From NCBI RefSeq assembly GCF_007990245.1, contig NZ_BJWG01000006.1, positions 62,001 to 126,000 on the forward strand: 64,000 nucleotides of DNA. The letters run 5' to 3'. The notes under the pieces are model-generated. The model saw only the letters and a program-made list of their open reading frames with translations. It was not told where the DNA came from and searched no databases. This DNA is from Cellulomonas composti. GTDB taxonomy: Bacteria; Actinomycetota; Actinomycetes; Actinomycetales; Cellulomonadaceae. The position numbers and the translations under genes were made by a program. Shown here piece by piece: positions 7,656-18,571 of this stretch. The stretch's first letter is position 1, and every line of letters begins with the position of its first letter.

Positions 7656-8903
7656 TCAGGGCGTCGTCGCCGGTGCGGGCTCCGGTGACACCGACGGGCT
7701 CGGCGTGGCGCCCGACGTCGTGCTCGGCGCGGGCGTGCCCGAGGCGTTCGCGCTCGGTGTCGTCGTCGGCGTCCCCGTGGGCGAGCCGGTCGGCTCGACC
7801 GACGGCGTGGTCGACGGCTCGACCGACGGCGAGGTCGCGGGTTCGTCGGACCCGGAGAACGCCCCGGGCACGCCGAGCTCCGGGACGAGAGCGAACGGCC
7901 ACCCGGTCCGCACGACCACCGCCGAGTCCGGCGAGGGCAGGCGGACCAGGCGCGTGTCGACGTCGACCTTGTAGGAACCCGCCTCGACGGCGAGCCAGGG
8001 GTAGGCGTTGCCGATCGTGAACCCGTCGCCGTCGACGCCGCCGATGCGCACGAACTTGGTGTTCCCGATGCGGTCGCTCAGGGAGCTCACCGTCTGGTCG
8101 GGCGTGAGCAGCACCGGGTGGCCCGCCTGGTCGAACACCTGCGCGCCGGCGACCGGCCGGCCCGCGGCGTCGTAGACGAACAGGTTGGTCGCGTACTCGC
8201 CACCCACCACGACGCCGTCCTCGGGTGCGTACCAGGCGGGGTCGTACGACTCGACGACCGCGTCCTGACCGCCCGCCATCGACAGCGCGAGCACGACCGC
8301 GGCGAACCCCGCGACCCAGCTCACGACGAGCAGGACGATGCGCCAGCGCCGCCCCGTGCTCCACCGGCCGCGGCCCCACTGCACGCTCGCGACGACCGCC
8401 GCACCGAGCACCGCCCACCCGAGCGCACTGCCCGGCAGCCACCAGCTCCCGCCGGGCTCGGTGCCGAGCATCCGCAGCGCGAGCCCGGCGACGGCCCAGC
8501 CGCGCACGACCCACCAGAACGGTCGCAGCACCACGAGGAAGTCCTCGACGGGTGCCCACCACCGGGTGGCACGCAGCCGTGCGAGCGTCCGCTCGCCGAG
8601 GCGCACGACGGCCCGGACCGGGGCGCCGAGCGCTCGGCGCATGCTGCGGGTGCGGCGGACGGGCACCGGTTCCAGCCCGGCCGACGAGCGCAGCTCGGCC
8701 GCGTAGGCCGCGGGCGGGCCGAACTCGTCGGCGGGGGTCGATCCGTGCGGGCGGCGCTCGTCGGCGAGCGCGTCCGCCAGGTTCGCCTCGAGCCCGTCCG
8801 TCAGCTCCTCGACCTGCTCCGGCCCCAGGTCCGCCAGTGCGGCCCTCACGCGTGCCGCGTACGCGGCGACCTCGGTCTGCTCGGAGACGTCCACGACGCT
8901 CAC
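7656..8903 (-). CDS. HAAS-domain (DUF1700-like) membrane protein with Ser/Thr/Pro-rich tail
   Basis: A 415-residue protein. Residues 10-60 (AAYAARVRAALADLGPEQ, then EELTDGLEANLADAL) form a HAAS/DUF1700 domain, a helical hairpin usually encoded beside PadR regulators. Four membrane segments follow (about residues 125-220), including FLVVLRPFWWVVRGWAVAG and IVLLVVSWVAGFAAVVLAL. Next comes an extracytoplasmic beta-rich part of about 130 residues (VVGGEYATNLFVYDAAGRPV). The last 60 residues are a wall-type SPSVEPSTTPSVEPT repeat. It starts with GTG at 8903, sharing GTGA with the padR stop, so the two are translationally coupled. HAAS/PadR pairs are thought to sense envelope state; the signal here is unknown. 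Confidence 0.75.
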   Translation of the reverse strand: MSVVDVSEQTEVAAYAARVRAALADLGPEQVEELTDGLEANLADALADERRPHGSTPADEFGPPAAYAAELRSSAGLEPVPVRRTRSMRRALGAPVRAVVRLGERTLARLRATRWWAPVEDFLVVLRPFWWVVRGWAVAGLALRMLGTEPGGSWWLPGSALGWAVLGAAVVASVQWGRGRWSTGRRWRIVLLVVSWVAGFAAVVLALSMAGGQDAVVESYDPAWYAPEDGVVVGGEYATNLFVYDAAGRPVAGAQVFDQAGHPVLLTPDQTVSSLSDRIGNTKFVRIGGVDGDGFTIGNAYPWLAVEAGSYKVDVDTRLVRLPSPDSAVVVRTGWPFALVPELGVPGAFSGSDEPATSPSVEPSTTPSVEPTGSPTGTPTTTPSANASGTPAPSTTSGATPSPSVSPEPAPATTP

Positions 8904-9229
8904 CTGTCCTCCCCCGTCCCCAGCAGGCGCGCCATGGTGCCCGCGAACTCGTGCCAGTCCTTGCGCTGCGTCGCGAGCGTCGCCCGCCCTTGAGCGTTGA
9001 TCCCGTAGTACTTGCGGTGCGGTCCCTCGTCGGACGGCACGACGTAGGAGGTCAGCGAGCCCGACGCGTACAGCCGCCGCAGCGTCCCGTACACCGAGGC
9101 GTCGCCGACCTCCTCGAGGCCGGCCGCGCGCAGTCGTCGCACGACGTCGTAGCCGTAGCCGTCCTCCCCCTCGACGACCGCGAGCACCGCGACGTCGAGC
9201 ACCCCCTTCAGCAGCTGCGTCGTGTCCAC
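8900..9229 (-). CDS. PadR family transcriptional regulator
   Basis: The product has 109 residues and a PadR winged helix. The N-terminal helix LLKGVLDVAVLAVVEGEDGYGYDVVRRLRAAGL and the recognition part DASVYGTLRRLYASGSL are typical, followed by the wing SDEGPHRKYYGINAQGRATL and a short C-terminal dimer helix. GTG at 9229 has GAGGAGGG six bases upstream. The coding sequence overlaps the HAAS gene by four bases. The pair interrupts the usual eno-ftsB neighbourhood. Direct CACTACT repeats upstream may be its operator. Confidence 0.9.
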   Translation of the reverse strand: MDTTQLLKGVLDVAVLAVVEGEDGYGYDVVRRLRAAGLEEVGDASVYGTLRRLYASGSLTSYVVPSDEGPHRKYYGINAQGRATLATQRKDWHEFAGTMARLLGTGEDR

Positions 9230-9308
9230 GCGCCCTCCTCGTCGGTCCTCGTCCGGCACGACGTCGTCGCCCGGTGCGCGGACACCCCCTGCGTGCCCGC
9301 GCATCGCA

Positions 9309-9332
9309 CACTACTACGCACCCCGCACTACT
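9309..9332. promoter_or_regulatory. Possible PadR operator, direct CACTACT repeats
   Basis: CACTACT occurs at 9309-9315 and again at 9326-9332, 17 bp apart, about 80-100 bp upstream of padR. On the minus strand TAGTGT could serve as a -10 box. The rest of 9230-9495 shows no gene, only C-rich and G-rich low-complexity sequence. Confidence 0.3.
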
Positions 9333-9495
9333 GTTCACGACGACACACCGAACATCCACCCTCCCCGTCCGCCCACCGCCGCCACCTCCCCCACCGCGAG
9401 GGCGCAGAACCCGAATCGTTCGAGATGCGGCGGGCGGAGACGGGGATGAGGTGAGGGCGGCGGCAGTGGAGACGGTGCGGAGATAGTGGAGATGG

Positions 9496-9531
9496 CAGAG
9501 AGGCCGGTCGCGTGGGCGACCGGCCTCTCTG
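9496..9531 (-). terminator. Terminator of eno
   Basis: A perfect 16-bp stem (CAGAGAGGCCGGTCGC, 9496-9511, with 9516-9531) closes on a 4-nt GTGG loop, 34 bp after the eno stop. Confidence 0.9.
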
Positions 9532-9564
9532 TCGGCGGGGGGACCGCCGGTGGTGCGTGGTGCG

Positions 9565-10884
<1,320 letters not shown>

Positions 10885-10976
10885 CTAGTAGCGTCCGCGG
10901 CCCGGTGCGCCGGGACCTCCGTCCACCGGACACCCTCCGCCACGCGGTAGGACGCCGATCGGCAGGCGACGAGCCG

Positions 10977-12359
10977 TCAGAGCGCGGCGAGGATCTTGTC
11001 GGTCTGGTCCTTGGCGTCGCCGAACAGCATCGCCGTGTTGTCGCGGAAGAACAGCGGGTTCTGCACGCCCGCGTAGCCCGTGGCCATCGAGCGCTTGAAC
11101 ACGATGACGTCCCTGGCGTGCCACACCTCGAGCACCGGCATGCCGGCGATCGGCGAGGCCGGGTCGTCGAGCGCCGCGGGGTTGACGGTGTCGTTCGCGC
11201 CGATCACCAGCACGACGTCGGTGTCCTCGAAGTCGTCGTTGATCTCGTCCATCTCGAGCACGATGTCGTACGGCACCTTCGCCTCGGCGAGCAGCACGTT
11301 CATGTGCCCGGGCAGGCGTCCGGCCACGGGGTGCACGCCGAAGCGCACCTTGACGCCGCGCTCGCGCAACCGCCTGACCAGGTCGGCGACCGGGTACTGC
11401 GCCTTGGCCACCGCCATGCCGTAGCCGGGCGTGATGACGACGGAGCGTGCGTCGCGCAGCAGCGCGGCGACGTCTGCGGCCTGCAGCTCGCGGTGCTCGC
11501 CCACAGGCCCGCCCGCGACGACGGTGCCCTCCTCGGTGCCGAAGCCCCCGAGGATGACGCTCACGAAGGACCGGTTCATGGCCCGGCACATGATGTACGA
11601 CAGGATCGCGCCGGACGCGCCGACGAGCGCGCCGGTGACGATCAGCAGGTCGTTGCTCAGCATGAAGCCCGCGGCGGCCGCTGCCCAGCCGGAGTACGAG
11701 TTCAGCATCGACACGACGACCGGCATGTCGCCGCCGCCGATCGACGCGACCAGGTGCCAGCCGAGCGCGAGCGCGATCACGGTCATCGCGACCAGCGGCA
11801 CGAGCGACGGCGAGACGATGAACCAGACCATCAGACCCGCCGAGACGACGAGCGCGGCGAGGTTGAGCAGGTTGCGGCCCGGCAGCTTCAGCGGGGCCGA
11901 CGAGGTGCGGCCGGAGAGCTTGAGGTACGCGACGACCGAGCCCGTGAGCGTCACCGCACCGATGAGCACGCCGAGGAAGACCTCGACGAGGTGCACCGCG
12001 TCGGGCTCCTCGGTGAGGTAGGAGTTGTAGCCGACGAGCACCGCGGCGGCACCCACGAAGCTGTGCAGCATCGCGATGAGCTCGGGCATCTGCGTCATCT
12101 CGACGCGGCGCGCGCGCCAGGTGCCGATCACGGCGCCGATCGCCAGTACGAGCGCGATCAGCACCGCGGTGACGAGCGCGGGTCGCACGGACTCGCGCAG
12201 CGCGAGCGCGATCGTCGCGGCCAGCGCGAGCACCATGCCGACCATCCCGAGGACGTTGCCGCGGCGCGCGCTCTCCTGCTTGCTCAGCCCCGCGAGGGAG
12301 AGCACGAACAGCACGGCGGCCAGCAGGTACGTGGCCTGGGCCAGGGACACGAGCGTCAT
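10977..12359 (-). CDS. pntB: NAD(P) transhydrogenase, beta subunit
   Basis: A 460-residue PntB. About nine membrane helices in the first 270 residues are followed by the NADPH-binding domain dIII, with [18 protein letters not shown] (about residue 310), [36 protein letters not shown] and the C-terminal [17 protein letters not shown]. Together with PntA it moves protons inward to drive hydride transfer from NADH to NADP. The ATG at 12359 has GGAGGG nine bases upstream; an ATG three codons earlier lies too close to that site. It begins two bases downstream of the pntA stop, so the two subunits are coupled. Confidence 0.94.
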   Translation of the reverse strand: MTLVSLAQATYLLAAVLFVLSLAGLSKQESARRGNVLGMVGMVLALAATIALALRESVRPALVTAVLIALVLAIGAVIGTWRARRVEMTQMPELIAMLHSFVGAAAVLVGYNSYLTEEPDAVHLVEVFLGVLIGAVTLTGSVVAYLKLSGRTSSAPLKLPGRNLLNLAALVVSAGLMVWFIVSPSLVPLVAMTVIALALGWHLVASIGGGDMPVVVSMLNSYSGWAAAAAGFMLSNDLLIVTGALVGASGAILSYIMCRAMNRSFVSVILGGFGTEEGTVVAGGPVGEHRELQAADVAALLRDARSVVITPGYGMAVAKAQYPVADLVRRLRERGVKVRFGVHPVAGRLPGHMNVLLAEAKVPYDIVLEMDEINDDFEDTDVVLVIGANDTVNPAALDDPASPIAGMPVLEVWHARDVIVFKRSMATGYAGVQNPLFFRDNTAMLFGDAKDQTDKILAAL

Positions 12360-12360
12360 C

Positions 12361-13917
12361 TCAGGCATCCCTCCGGAACATGCGGATCATCCGGTTGGCG
12401 ACGAGGAAGCCACCGAAGATGTTGATGCTCGCGACGGCCGCCGCGACGCACGCGAGGATCGTCACGACGAGGTCGTCGGACCCGATCTGCAGCAGCGCGC
12501 CGACGAGGATGATGCCCGAGATCGCGTTGGTCTGGGCCATCAGCGGCGTGTGCAGCGAGTGGCTCACGTTGGAGATCACGTAGTACCCGACGAAGACCGC
12601 GAGCACGAAGACGGTGAAGTGGCCGAGGAACGCGGTCGGCGCGAACGAGATGCCGAGCGTGAGCAGCACGGCCGCGAGCGCGAACCCGATCGTGCGGCGC
12701 TGCTTGCGCAGCGCGGCAGCCTGGGCGGCGGCGGCCCGCGCCGTGGCGAGCTCCTCCTCGCTCGGCCCGGCCGGACCCGCCGGCGCGGCCGAGACCGCGA
12801 CGGCAGGCGGTGGCCACATCACCTCGTCGCCCGACGCGACGGTCATGCCGCGCTGCACCGGGTCCTCGAGGTCGAGCACGAGGACGCCGTCCTTGCCCGG
12901 CGTGAGGAGCTGCATGAGGTGGACGACGTTGGTGCCGAACAGCTGCGAGGTGTGCTGCGGCATCCGCCCCGCGAGGTCGGTCCAGCCGAGCACGACCACG
13001 CCGTTCGGGCTGACCACGCGTTCGCCGGGGACCGTGAGCTCGCAGTTGCCGCCGCCGGGGGCCGCCAGGTCGACGATCACCGAGCCGGGCCGCATCGCGG
13101 CGACCATCTCGGCCGTGATCGTCGTCGGTGCGAACCCGCGCACGAGCGCGGTGGTCACGACGATGTCCGCCTCGGCCGCCTCGCGTGCGTAGACGTCGAG
13201 CGCCGCGGCCTCCTGCGCCTCGGTGAGCGGCTTGGCGTAGCCGTCGGCGCTGATCTCCTGCTGCGCGAGCGGCTCGCGGACGAACTGCGCGCCCATCGAC
13301 TCGATCTGCTCGCCGACCTCGGGCCGCACGTCGAACGCGCGCACCTGCGCGCCGAGCGAGTCGGCGGTGCCGATCGCGGCGAGGCCGGCGACACCCGCGC
13401 CGATGACGAACACCTTGGCGGGCGGCGTCTTGCCCGCGGCGGTCACCTGCCCGGAGAACATGCCGCCGTACTCGTCGGCGGCCTCGATCACGGCCCGGTA
13501 CCCGGCGACGTTCGACATCGAGGAGAGCACGTCGAGCGCCTGCGCCCGCGAGATGCGCGGCACCGCGTCGAGCGCGAGGGCCGTCACACCGGCCGCGGCG
13601 AGCGTCGCGACGCGTTCGGGCTTCGCGGCCGGTGCCAGCAGCGCGACGAGCATCGCGCCGCGCGTCAGCAGCGCGACCTGCGCGTCGGTCGGTGCGTCGA
13701 CCGCGGTCACGACGTCGGCGCCCCACGCCCGGGCGGCGTCGACGATCTGCGCACCCGCGTCGACGTACGCGGCGTCGGCGAAGGTCGCACGCTCACCCGC
13801 ACCTGATTCGACGAGCACGTCGTACCCCAGTGCGACGAGCTGGGCGACGGTCCGGGGCGTGGCGGCGACGAGCCGCTGGCCGACGTCCGCCTCCTGAGGG
13901 ATGCCGATACTGGTCAA
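12361..13917 (-). CDS. pntA: NAD(P) transhydrogenase, alpha subunit (undivided)
   Basis: The 518-residue protein joins domain dI with the membrane helices of dII in one chain, as in E. coli PntA, not the split alpha1/alpha2 form of some bacteria. The NAD-binding Rossmann motif [28 protein letters not shown] lies near residues 170-197, the RQD-type loop near [19 protein letters not shown], and four membrane helices after residue 410. The start codon is TTG at 13917, supported by GGGAGGG seven bases upstream. Start-like alternatives within the conserved N-terminus are absent. Confidence 0.93.
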   Translation of the reverse strand: MTSIGIPQEADVGQRLVAATPRTVAQLVALGYDVLVESGAGERATFADAAYVDAGAQIVDAARAWGADVVTAVDAPTDAQVALLTRGAMLVALLAPAAKPERVATLAAAGVTALALDAVPRISRAQALDVLSSMSNVAGYRAVIEAADEYGGMFSGQVTAAGKTPPAKVFVIGAGVAGLAAIGTADSLGAQVRAFDVRPEVGEQIESMGAQFVREPLAQQEISADGYAKPLTEAQEAAALDVYAREAAEADIVVTTALVRGFAPTTITAEMVAAMRPGSVIVDLAAPGGGNCELTVPGERVVSPNGVVVLGWTDLAGRMPQHTSQLFGTNVVHLMQLLTPGKDGVLVLDLEDPVQRGMTVASGDEVMWPPPAVAVSAAPAGPAGPSEEELATARAAAAQAAALRKQRRTIGFALAAVLLTLGISFAPTAFLGHFTVFVLAVFVGYYVISNVSHSLHTPLMAQTNAISGIILVGALLQIGSDDLVVTILACVAAAVASINIFGGFLVANRMIRMFRRDA

Positions 13918-14037
13918 CGCGAACCCTCCCTCGCAGGCCGCTCTCGGCCCGCTCCGGGCCCGACCCTATCGATGCCGGTGGCGTTCCCCCGGGACGAGCG
14001 TCCCGCCCGCGTCCGGGCCGTTCGTGCGGGTCGGCCG

Positions 14038-14093
14038 ATGCCGTTCAGCCCATGCCGTTCAGCCCGTGCCGTTCAGCCCATGCCGTTCAGCCC
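14038..14093. repeat. 14-bp tandem repeat, four copies
   Basis: Four head-to-tail copies of RTGCCGTTCAGCCC (14038, 14052, 14066, 14080), with a partial fifth copy. The last copy contains the stop codon of the metallopeptidase gene and encodes its final residues, so the array may have grown out of the 3' end of that gene. The core GCCGTTC is shared with the array at 6057-6137. Confidence 0.85.
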
Positions 14094-16360
14094 ATGCCGA
14101 GGTCGCCCTGCAGCGCGACGACGAGGGTCGTCCACCGGTCGCGCTCCGCGGCGCCCTGGCCGACGACTGTCGCGGCGGCGACCAGCGCGGCCTGGTCGCC
14201 CGCGTCGAGCGCGTCGGCGTAGGCCGTCAACCCGTGCTCGTAGAACGCGACGGCGGTGCGGGCATGCTCGTGGATCTGCGCGACGCGCTCGGAGCCGCCC
14301 GGGTCGTCGGCCACCCCGTCCGACAGCTCGGCGACGACCGGCAGCACCTCGCTGCGGACGCGTTCGGCGCGGCGCGCGGGCGGGATCGTCGGATCGGCGT
14401 CGAGGGCTTGCGTGAGCTCAGAGAGCCGCACGAAGCCGCCCGCCAGCGCCGGCGCGGTGACCTGCGCATAGACGAGGTCGGCGCTCGCGTCGGCGTTCGT
14501 CTGGTCCACGGACCCGGTGTCGGCCGCCATGCCCGCGCCGTACAGCCGGTCGCGACCCTGCACCGCGAGCCCGACCGCCGCTCCCGCGACGAGCACCGCG
14601 CAGACGGCTGCTAGTACGGGGGCGAGGACTCGCGTGGTCGCGGCACGGCTCGTCGCCGCACGGCTCGTCGCGCCGGTCCCGCCGCGCGGCAGCGCGCCCA
14701 CGCCCGCGCCGAGCATCCCGAGCAGCAGGCCGAGCGCGGCCGCGTCGCGTACGAACCAGAACGCCTGTCGACCGCCGCCGAGCACGTCGTGCGCGACGAG
14801 CACGAGCCCGCCGGCGGCAAGCAGCGCCGCGACCGGCGCTGCCCCGAGCGCCGCACCCGCACCCGGCGCACCCGCGACCACGGACAGCGCCAGCACCACG
14901 GCCGCGCCCGCCAGCTCGGCGGCGAGCAGGTAGCCCTGCATCCGCAGCACCGCGTCGTCGACGCCGCTGGGCGCACGGTGCAGCAGCGCGACGACGAGCA
15001 CCGCGGACGCGGCCGAGCCGAGCACGGCGGCGAGCACCGTCCACAGCCGCGGACCGCGCGGACCGGGCCACGGCACGTCGTCGCCCGCCTCGAGCGCCCA
15101 GGCCGGTGCGACCGCGGTCGTCGTCCCGCGTCGAAGCCAGAGCGGGACCGCTGCCCCGACCGCAAGCAGTGCGGCGCCCGCGGTCAGCACGCCCGAACCG
15201 GACACCGACAGTGCCGTGATCCCGAACGCCCAGTCGATCTGCTCGGTCGCGAACGCGGTCAGGTCGAGCAGCCACGTCGCGCCCGCGAGCACGAGCGCCC
15301 CGGTGAGCGCGGCGGCCCACCAGTGCGTGCGCGCGCGGCGGACCCGCGGGGCGGCCTGCGCCCACAGCTCGCCGGCGCCGGTCACCAGCACCGTGGCACC
15401 GGTCCCGACGAGGATGCTCGCCACGATGTGCTGGGGCCGCACCGCCCCCAACGGCGCACCGGCCAGCAGCACGGGGTCGATCGCGCCGCCCACGGCCAGT
15501 CCGATCCCGACGGCGACCGCGGGGAGCCCGACACGCGCGCCCGGTCCGCCGAGCCGGCCGAACAGCGACGCGCGCCACTGCCCGAGCGCGAGGACGACCC
15601 CGAGCGGCGCGCCGACGACCAGCGCCGCGACCACGCGGGCCAGGTCGTCGCGCCCCGTCCCGGTCAGCCCGGCCACCGCCACCGACATCACCGACGGGAA
15701 CGCCGTCCCGGCGAGGAACGCGACTGTCAGCGCGTCGACGCCCGACGAGCGCGCGAGCCGCGCCGGCTGGTCGAGCACCGCGACGCGCTCGGCCACCGCG
15801 GGGTGCTGAGCGAGCGGGCGACGACGCGGTGCGACCGGGGCGGGGACCAGGCCCGCCAGGAGCTGCCGCAGCGCGGGCAGCTTCGGCCCGCTCCCGGCGG
15901 CGAGGTCCGCGTCGTGCTCGCGCGCACGCAGCAGCGCCGCGGTGACCAGGCGCACGACGGTGAGCACGAGCGCGGCCCGCCACAGGTACGGCAGCAGGAC
16001 GCCCACGTCACGTCGGGCGATCGACGCGACCGCGGGCACCATCAGCACCGGCCAGTACGCCCACCACACCGTGCGCGCGAACCACGCGAGCGTGACGTCG
16101 TGGTGGCGCACGTGTGCCAGCTCGTGGCGCAGCACCGGGTCGAACAGCGCCGCGTCACCGTGCCGCGCCGCGAGCTTGGGCGGCAGCGCGACGCGGTAGC
16201 GCCCCGGCAGGCCGAACGTGAACGCGTCGCGCTGGCTCAGTCGTCCGACGAGCAGCGCGGGCGGGCGGCGCACCCCCGCCTCGAGCGCGAGCTCCCCGAC
16301 CCGCTGCTCCACGGTCGCGAGGGCCGCCGGCAGCGGGCGCAGACCTCGTCGTCGGGTCAC
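14087..16360 (-). CDS. Membrane M48/M56-type zinc metallopeptidase, long form
   Basis: A 757-residue protein with a zinc site HELAHVRHHD near residue 90. It is preceded by the substrate-cleft part DAFTFGLPGRYRVALP, as in M48/M56 peptidases. Membrane helices lie near residues 103-150, then many more between 210 and 630 in an Ala/Val/Leu-rich region; about 140 extracytoplasmic residues close the protein. M48/M56 proteins are normally 300-400 residues, so the large membrane half is unusual. GTG 16360 overlaps the stop of the upstream small gene by four bases. Likely role: processing of membrane or envelope proteins; no substrate is visible. The stop codon falls in a tandem repeat. Confidence 0.75.
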   Translation of the reverse strand: MTRRRGLRPLPAALATVEQRVGELALEAGVRRPPALLVGRLSQRDAFTFGLPGRYRVALPPKLAARHGDAALFDPVLRHELAHVRHHDVTLAWFARTVWWAYWPVLMVPAVASIARRDVGVLLPYLWRAALVLTVVRLVTAALLRAREHDADLAAGSGPKLPALRQLLAGLVPAPVAPRRRPLAQHPAVAERVAVLDQPARLARSSGVDALTVAFLAGTAFPSVMSVAVAGLTGTGRDDLARVVAALVVGAPLGVVLALGQWRASLFGRLGGPGARVGLPAVAVGIGLAVGGAIDPVLLAGAPLGAVRPQHIVASILVGTGATVLVTGAGELWAQAAPRVRRARTHWWAAALTGALVLAGATWLLDLTAFATEQIDWAFGITALSVSGSGVLTAGAALLAVGAAVPLWLRRGTTTAVAPAWALEAGDDVPWPGPRGPRLWTVLAAVLGSAASAVLVVALLHRAPSGVDDAVLRMQGYLLAAELAGAAVVLALSVVAGAPGAGAALGAAPVAALLAAGGLVLVAHDVLGGGRQAFWFVRDAAALGLLLGMLGAGVGALPRGGTGATSRAATSRAATTRVLAPVLAAVCAVLVAGAAVGLAVQGRDRLYGAGMAADTGSVDQTNADASADLVYAQVTAPALAGGFVRLSELTQALDADPTIPPARRAERVRSEVLPVVAELSDGVADDPGGSERVAQIHEHARTAVAFYEHGLTAYADALDAGDQAALVAAATVVGQGAAERDRWTTLVVALQGDLGMG

Positions 16361-16680
16361 GACGCGCGCAGGACCACGAGCATCACGAGCGCGACGAGCA
16401 CGACGACGACCGCACCGGCGACGGCGCTCGCCGCCCGCTCACGTTCGACGCCCGACGTGCATGCGGAGAACGCCGCCTGCGCGGCGAACGGGTCGGCGGG
16501 CGGGTCCTCGAGGCACGCGGCGACCGTGCGCGCCCACCGCGACCCGGCGGCGATGTTGAACGACCACGACCCGACGAACAACCCGCCCGCGAGCACCGCG
16601 AGCACGAGGACCAGCAGGTGCACCGAGGTCGGCGTCGGGTAGGCCAGCACCCGAGGCCGCGGCGGCACCTCGCCGGCCAT
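16357..16680 (-). CDS. Small two-helix membrane protein
   Basis: I do not recognise a family. The 107-residue product has a proline-rich start (AGEVPPRPRVLAYPTPT) and two membrane helices, SVHLLVLVLAVLAGGLFVGSW (about 19-39) and VAGAVVVVLVALVMLVVL near the C-terminus. The loop between them (about 45 residues) has two cysteines (ACLEDPP and SACTSG) that could form a disulfide outside the cell. It shares GTGA with the start of the metallopeptidase gene, so the two are made together; a partner or regulator of the peptidase is a reasonable inference. Confidence 0.7.
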   Translation of the reverse strand: MAGEVPPRPRVLAYPTPTSVHLLVLVLAVLAGGLFVGSWSFNIAAGSRWARTVAACLEDPPADPFAAQAAFSACTSGVERERAASAVAGAVVVVLVALVMLVVLRAS

Positions 16681-16685
16681 GGTGG

Positions 16686-17201
16686 TCAGCCCGCGACGAC
16701 GAGACCGCCGACGACTGCGTCGGCCAGGAGTGCCGCACGGTTCTCGTCGAGGCCGAGATCGAGCGCCCGGCGATGTGCCAGGTCGTGCACCGAGCGGGCC
16801 TGCTGCGCGGTGAGCGCCGGCCCCGCCTCGCCCGCACCCTCGCCCGCACCGTCCGGGACGGTCCCGGCCGCCGGCTCGTCGCGACGCATGACCCGGCGCA
16901 CCCAGGTGACCACGTGCGGCGTGAGCTCCTTCTTCGCCGCGTCCCCCAGCACGCCCTTGGCGACCTCGACGAGCACCTGGACGACCGCGGACGCGATCGC
17001 GAGCACGTACGGCGTGAGCAGCGCGAGCTCGAGCCCGAAGCCGAGGGCCTCGTCCCGGCTGCGTACCGCGAGCGCGGCCTGCGGGTCGTCGAAGTACTCG
17101 GTGCTCGTGCCGTCGAGCAGCACCAGCTCGTCGGGCGCTTCGCGCTCCAGCACCAGGCCGGTCAGCTCGACCGTGAGCCGTTCGTCCTCGGTCCGCGCCA
17201 T
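16686..17201 (-). CDS. Hypothetical protein, operon with membrane peptidase
   Basis: No family recognised. The 171-residue product begins with a charged segment of about 45 residues (DERLTVELTGLVLEREAPDE), then a moderately hydrophobic stretch LGFGLELALLTPYVLAIASAVVQVLVEVAKGVLG (about 53-86) that could be one or two amphipathic or membrane helices. A basic part (KKELTPHVVTWVRRVMRRDE) and a small acidic linker follow, and a final helical part carries ALLADAVVGG. It precedes the two-helix protein and metallopeptidase genes by five bases and is co-directional, so the three form one transcription unit. Confidence 0.65.
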   Translation of the reverse strand: MARTEDERLTVELTGLVLEREAPDELVLLDGTSTEYFDDPQAALAVRSRDEALGFGLELALLTPYVLAIASAVVQVLVEVAKGVLGDAAKKELTPHVVTWVRRVMRRDEPAAGTVPDGAGEGAGEAGPALTAQQARSVHDLAHRRALDLGLDENRAALLADAVVGGLVVAG

Positions 17202-17278
17202 GCTCCACCCCCGCACCGTCGCGTCCCGTCCAGCGTGACGCTCCGGCGGCCGGGTGGACAAGAGGGGACGAAGGTGAC

Positions 17279-17929
17279 TTATCGCCCCTCGGCGGCGCGC
17301 GCCTCGCGCTCCCAGTCCGCCGCGGTGCGACGCAGCTCGCCCTCGGCGTCGAGGCCGGTGGCACGCGCTTCGAGCACGAGCGCGAACAGGCGCGCGCCGA
17401 GCGACCCGTCGCCGGCCGGCGCGGGTGCACTCAGCCCGGCACGGTCCGCGCGCGTGACGACCTTCTGTGCCCGCGCGAGCGCGCCGAGCGCGAGCGGGAC
17501 GCCGTCGAGCGCCGACGCGCGCTGCTTCTCGGCCCGCTTGATCCGGTCCCACCGGACGTTGCGTCCCTCGTCGTCGGTCGCGTCGGTCGCGTCGCCGGAC
17601 GCGTCGTCGGTCTCGTCGGGCGCGAACACGTGCGGATGGCGCCGGACGAGCTTGTCGACGAGGTCGCGCGCGACGTCGTCGACCGTGAACGGCTCGTCAG
17701 GGTGCTCGGCGGCGATCCGGGCGTGGAACACCACCTGCAGGAGAAGGTCGCCGAGCTCCTCGCGCAGCCCCGCGCGGTCGTCGTGCTCGACGGCCTCCGC
17801 GAGCTCGTACGCCTCCTCGAGCGCGTACGGGACCAGCGAGGCGTGCGTCTGCTCGGCGTCCCACGGGCACCCGCCCGGTGAGCGCAGGCGGTCCATGACC
17901 GCCACGAGCTCGTCGAGCGCGTCGGTCAC
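17279..17929 (-). CDS. mazG: MazG nucleotide pyrophosphohydrolase
   Basis: The 216-residue protein has a clear single MazG domain in residues 1-120. GGCPWDAEQTHASL leads, then LEEAYELAEAVEHDD and LREELGDLLLQVVFHARIA with the EExxE...ExxD magnesium ligands, and later RRHPHVF. Members hydrolyse non-canonical or excess NTPs to NMP and pyrophosphate. About 75 residues after the core include an Asp/Thr-rich spacer (DETDDASGDATDATDDEG) that is unlike most homologues. The start is GTG at 17929, seven bases after the lipoprotein gene stop, in the usual actinobacterial mfd-mazG-lipoprotein-eno region, here spread by insertions. Confidence 0.93.
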   Translation of the reverse strand: MTDALDELVAVMDRLRSPGGCPWDAEQTHASLVPYALEEAYELAEAVEHDDRAGLREELGDLLLQVVFHARIAAEHPDEPFTVDDVARDLVDKLVRRHPHVFAPDETDDASGDATDATDDEGRNVRWDRIKRAEKQRASALDGVPLALGALARAQKVVTRADRAGLSAPAPAGDGSLGARLFALVLEARATGLDAEGELRRTAADWEREARAAEGR

Positions 17930-17936
17930 GTCGCGG

Positions 17937-18497
17937 TCACTCGGCGACGGACGCCGCGGGGACGAAGATCCAGGCCGGCGCGCTCGGCGCGGTCAGCTGC
18001 AGCGTCTCGGGGTCGTACTCGCCGAAGCGCGGGTTGACGTCGATGTCGGCGTCCGTGATCCGCGTGGCGACCTCGGTGCTGAGGTCGTCGGCGTCGTCGG
18101 CGTCCTGCATCTTGCTGTTGGTCAGTGCGTACCGCGCGACCGCGAGCGTGGAGGGTGCGTACTCGTCCAGCGGGTCCACCCCCGCCTGCGTCGCGCGGGT
18201 GTTGAGCAGATCGACCGTCTCCTTCTCGGAGACGCCGATGCCGTGCTCGGTGGCCACCTGCGTCAGGATCGGCTCCTGGATCAGCACGGTCGTGACGTTC
18301 ACGGTGTTCACCTCGTCGTACAGCGCACCGAGCTGCTCGACCGCGACGCGGACGTCCTCGGAGCTGATCACGTCCCCGTTCACGACCGCCGCGGCGCCGG
18401 GCGTGCCGGCACAGCCGGACAGGAGCGTGGCGGCGCCGGCCAGCGCGCCGACGACCAGCCATCGCACGGGCCTCGCCGTGAGCCTCACCTTGCGCAC
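17937..18497 (-). CDS. SurA-like lipoprotein
   Basis: A 186-residue lipoprotein. The basic n-region MRKVRLTARPVRW and hydrophobic LVVGALAGAATLL lead to a lipobox LSGC, with the lipidated Cys near residue 26. The next segment, AAVVNGDVISSEDVRVAVEQL, resembles the N-terminal helical domain of SurA chaperones. No parvulin isomerase domain follows, so the protein is the short actinobacterial form. GTG at 18497 is chosen because GGAGG lies five bases upstream; two other GTG codons flank it. It directly precedes mazG. A role in folding exported proteins is inferred from family alone. Confidence 0.8.
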   Translation of the reverse strand: MRKVRLTARPVRWLVVGALAGAATLLSGCAGTPGAAAVVNGDVISSEDVRVAVEQLGALYDEVNTVNVTTVLIQEPILTQVATEHGIGVSEKETVDLLNTRATQAGVDPLDEYAPSTLAVARYALTNSKMQDADDADDLSTEVATRITDADIDVNPRFGEYDPETLQLTAPSAPAWIFVPAASVAE

Positions 18498-18571
18498 CCT
18501 GACCTCCTGCTGCTTCGCCCGTCGATCGCCGTCATCGTAGGCCCACGATCCGTGTCCGTGACGCGCGGCAC

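Noticed and set aside
12360..12368. pntB start at ATG 12368.
   Set aside because: Its ribosome site GGAGGG would touch the start codon; ATG 12359 has proper spacing.
14038..14093. Tandem repeat as a CRISPR array.
   Set aside because: Units are adjacent without spacers and no cas gene is present in the window.
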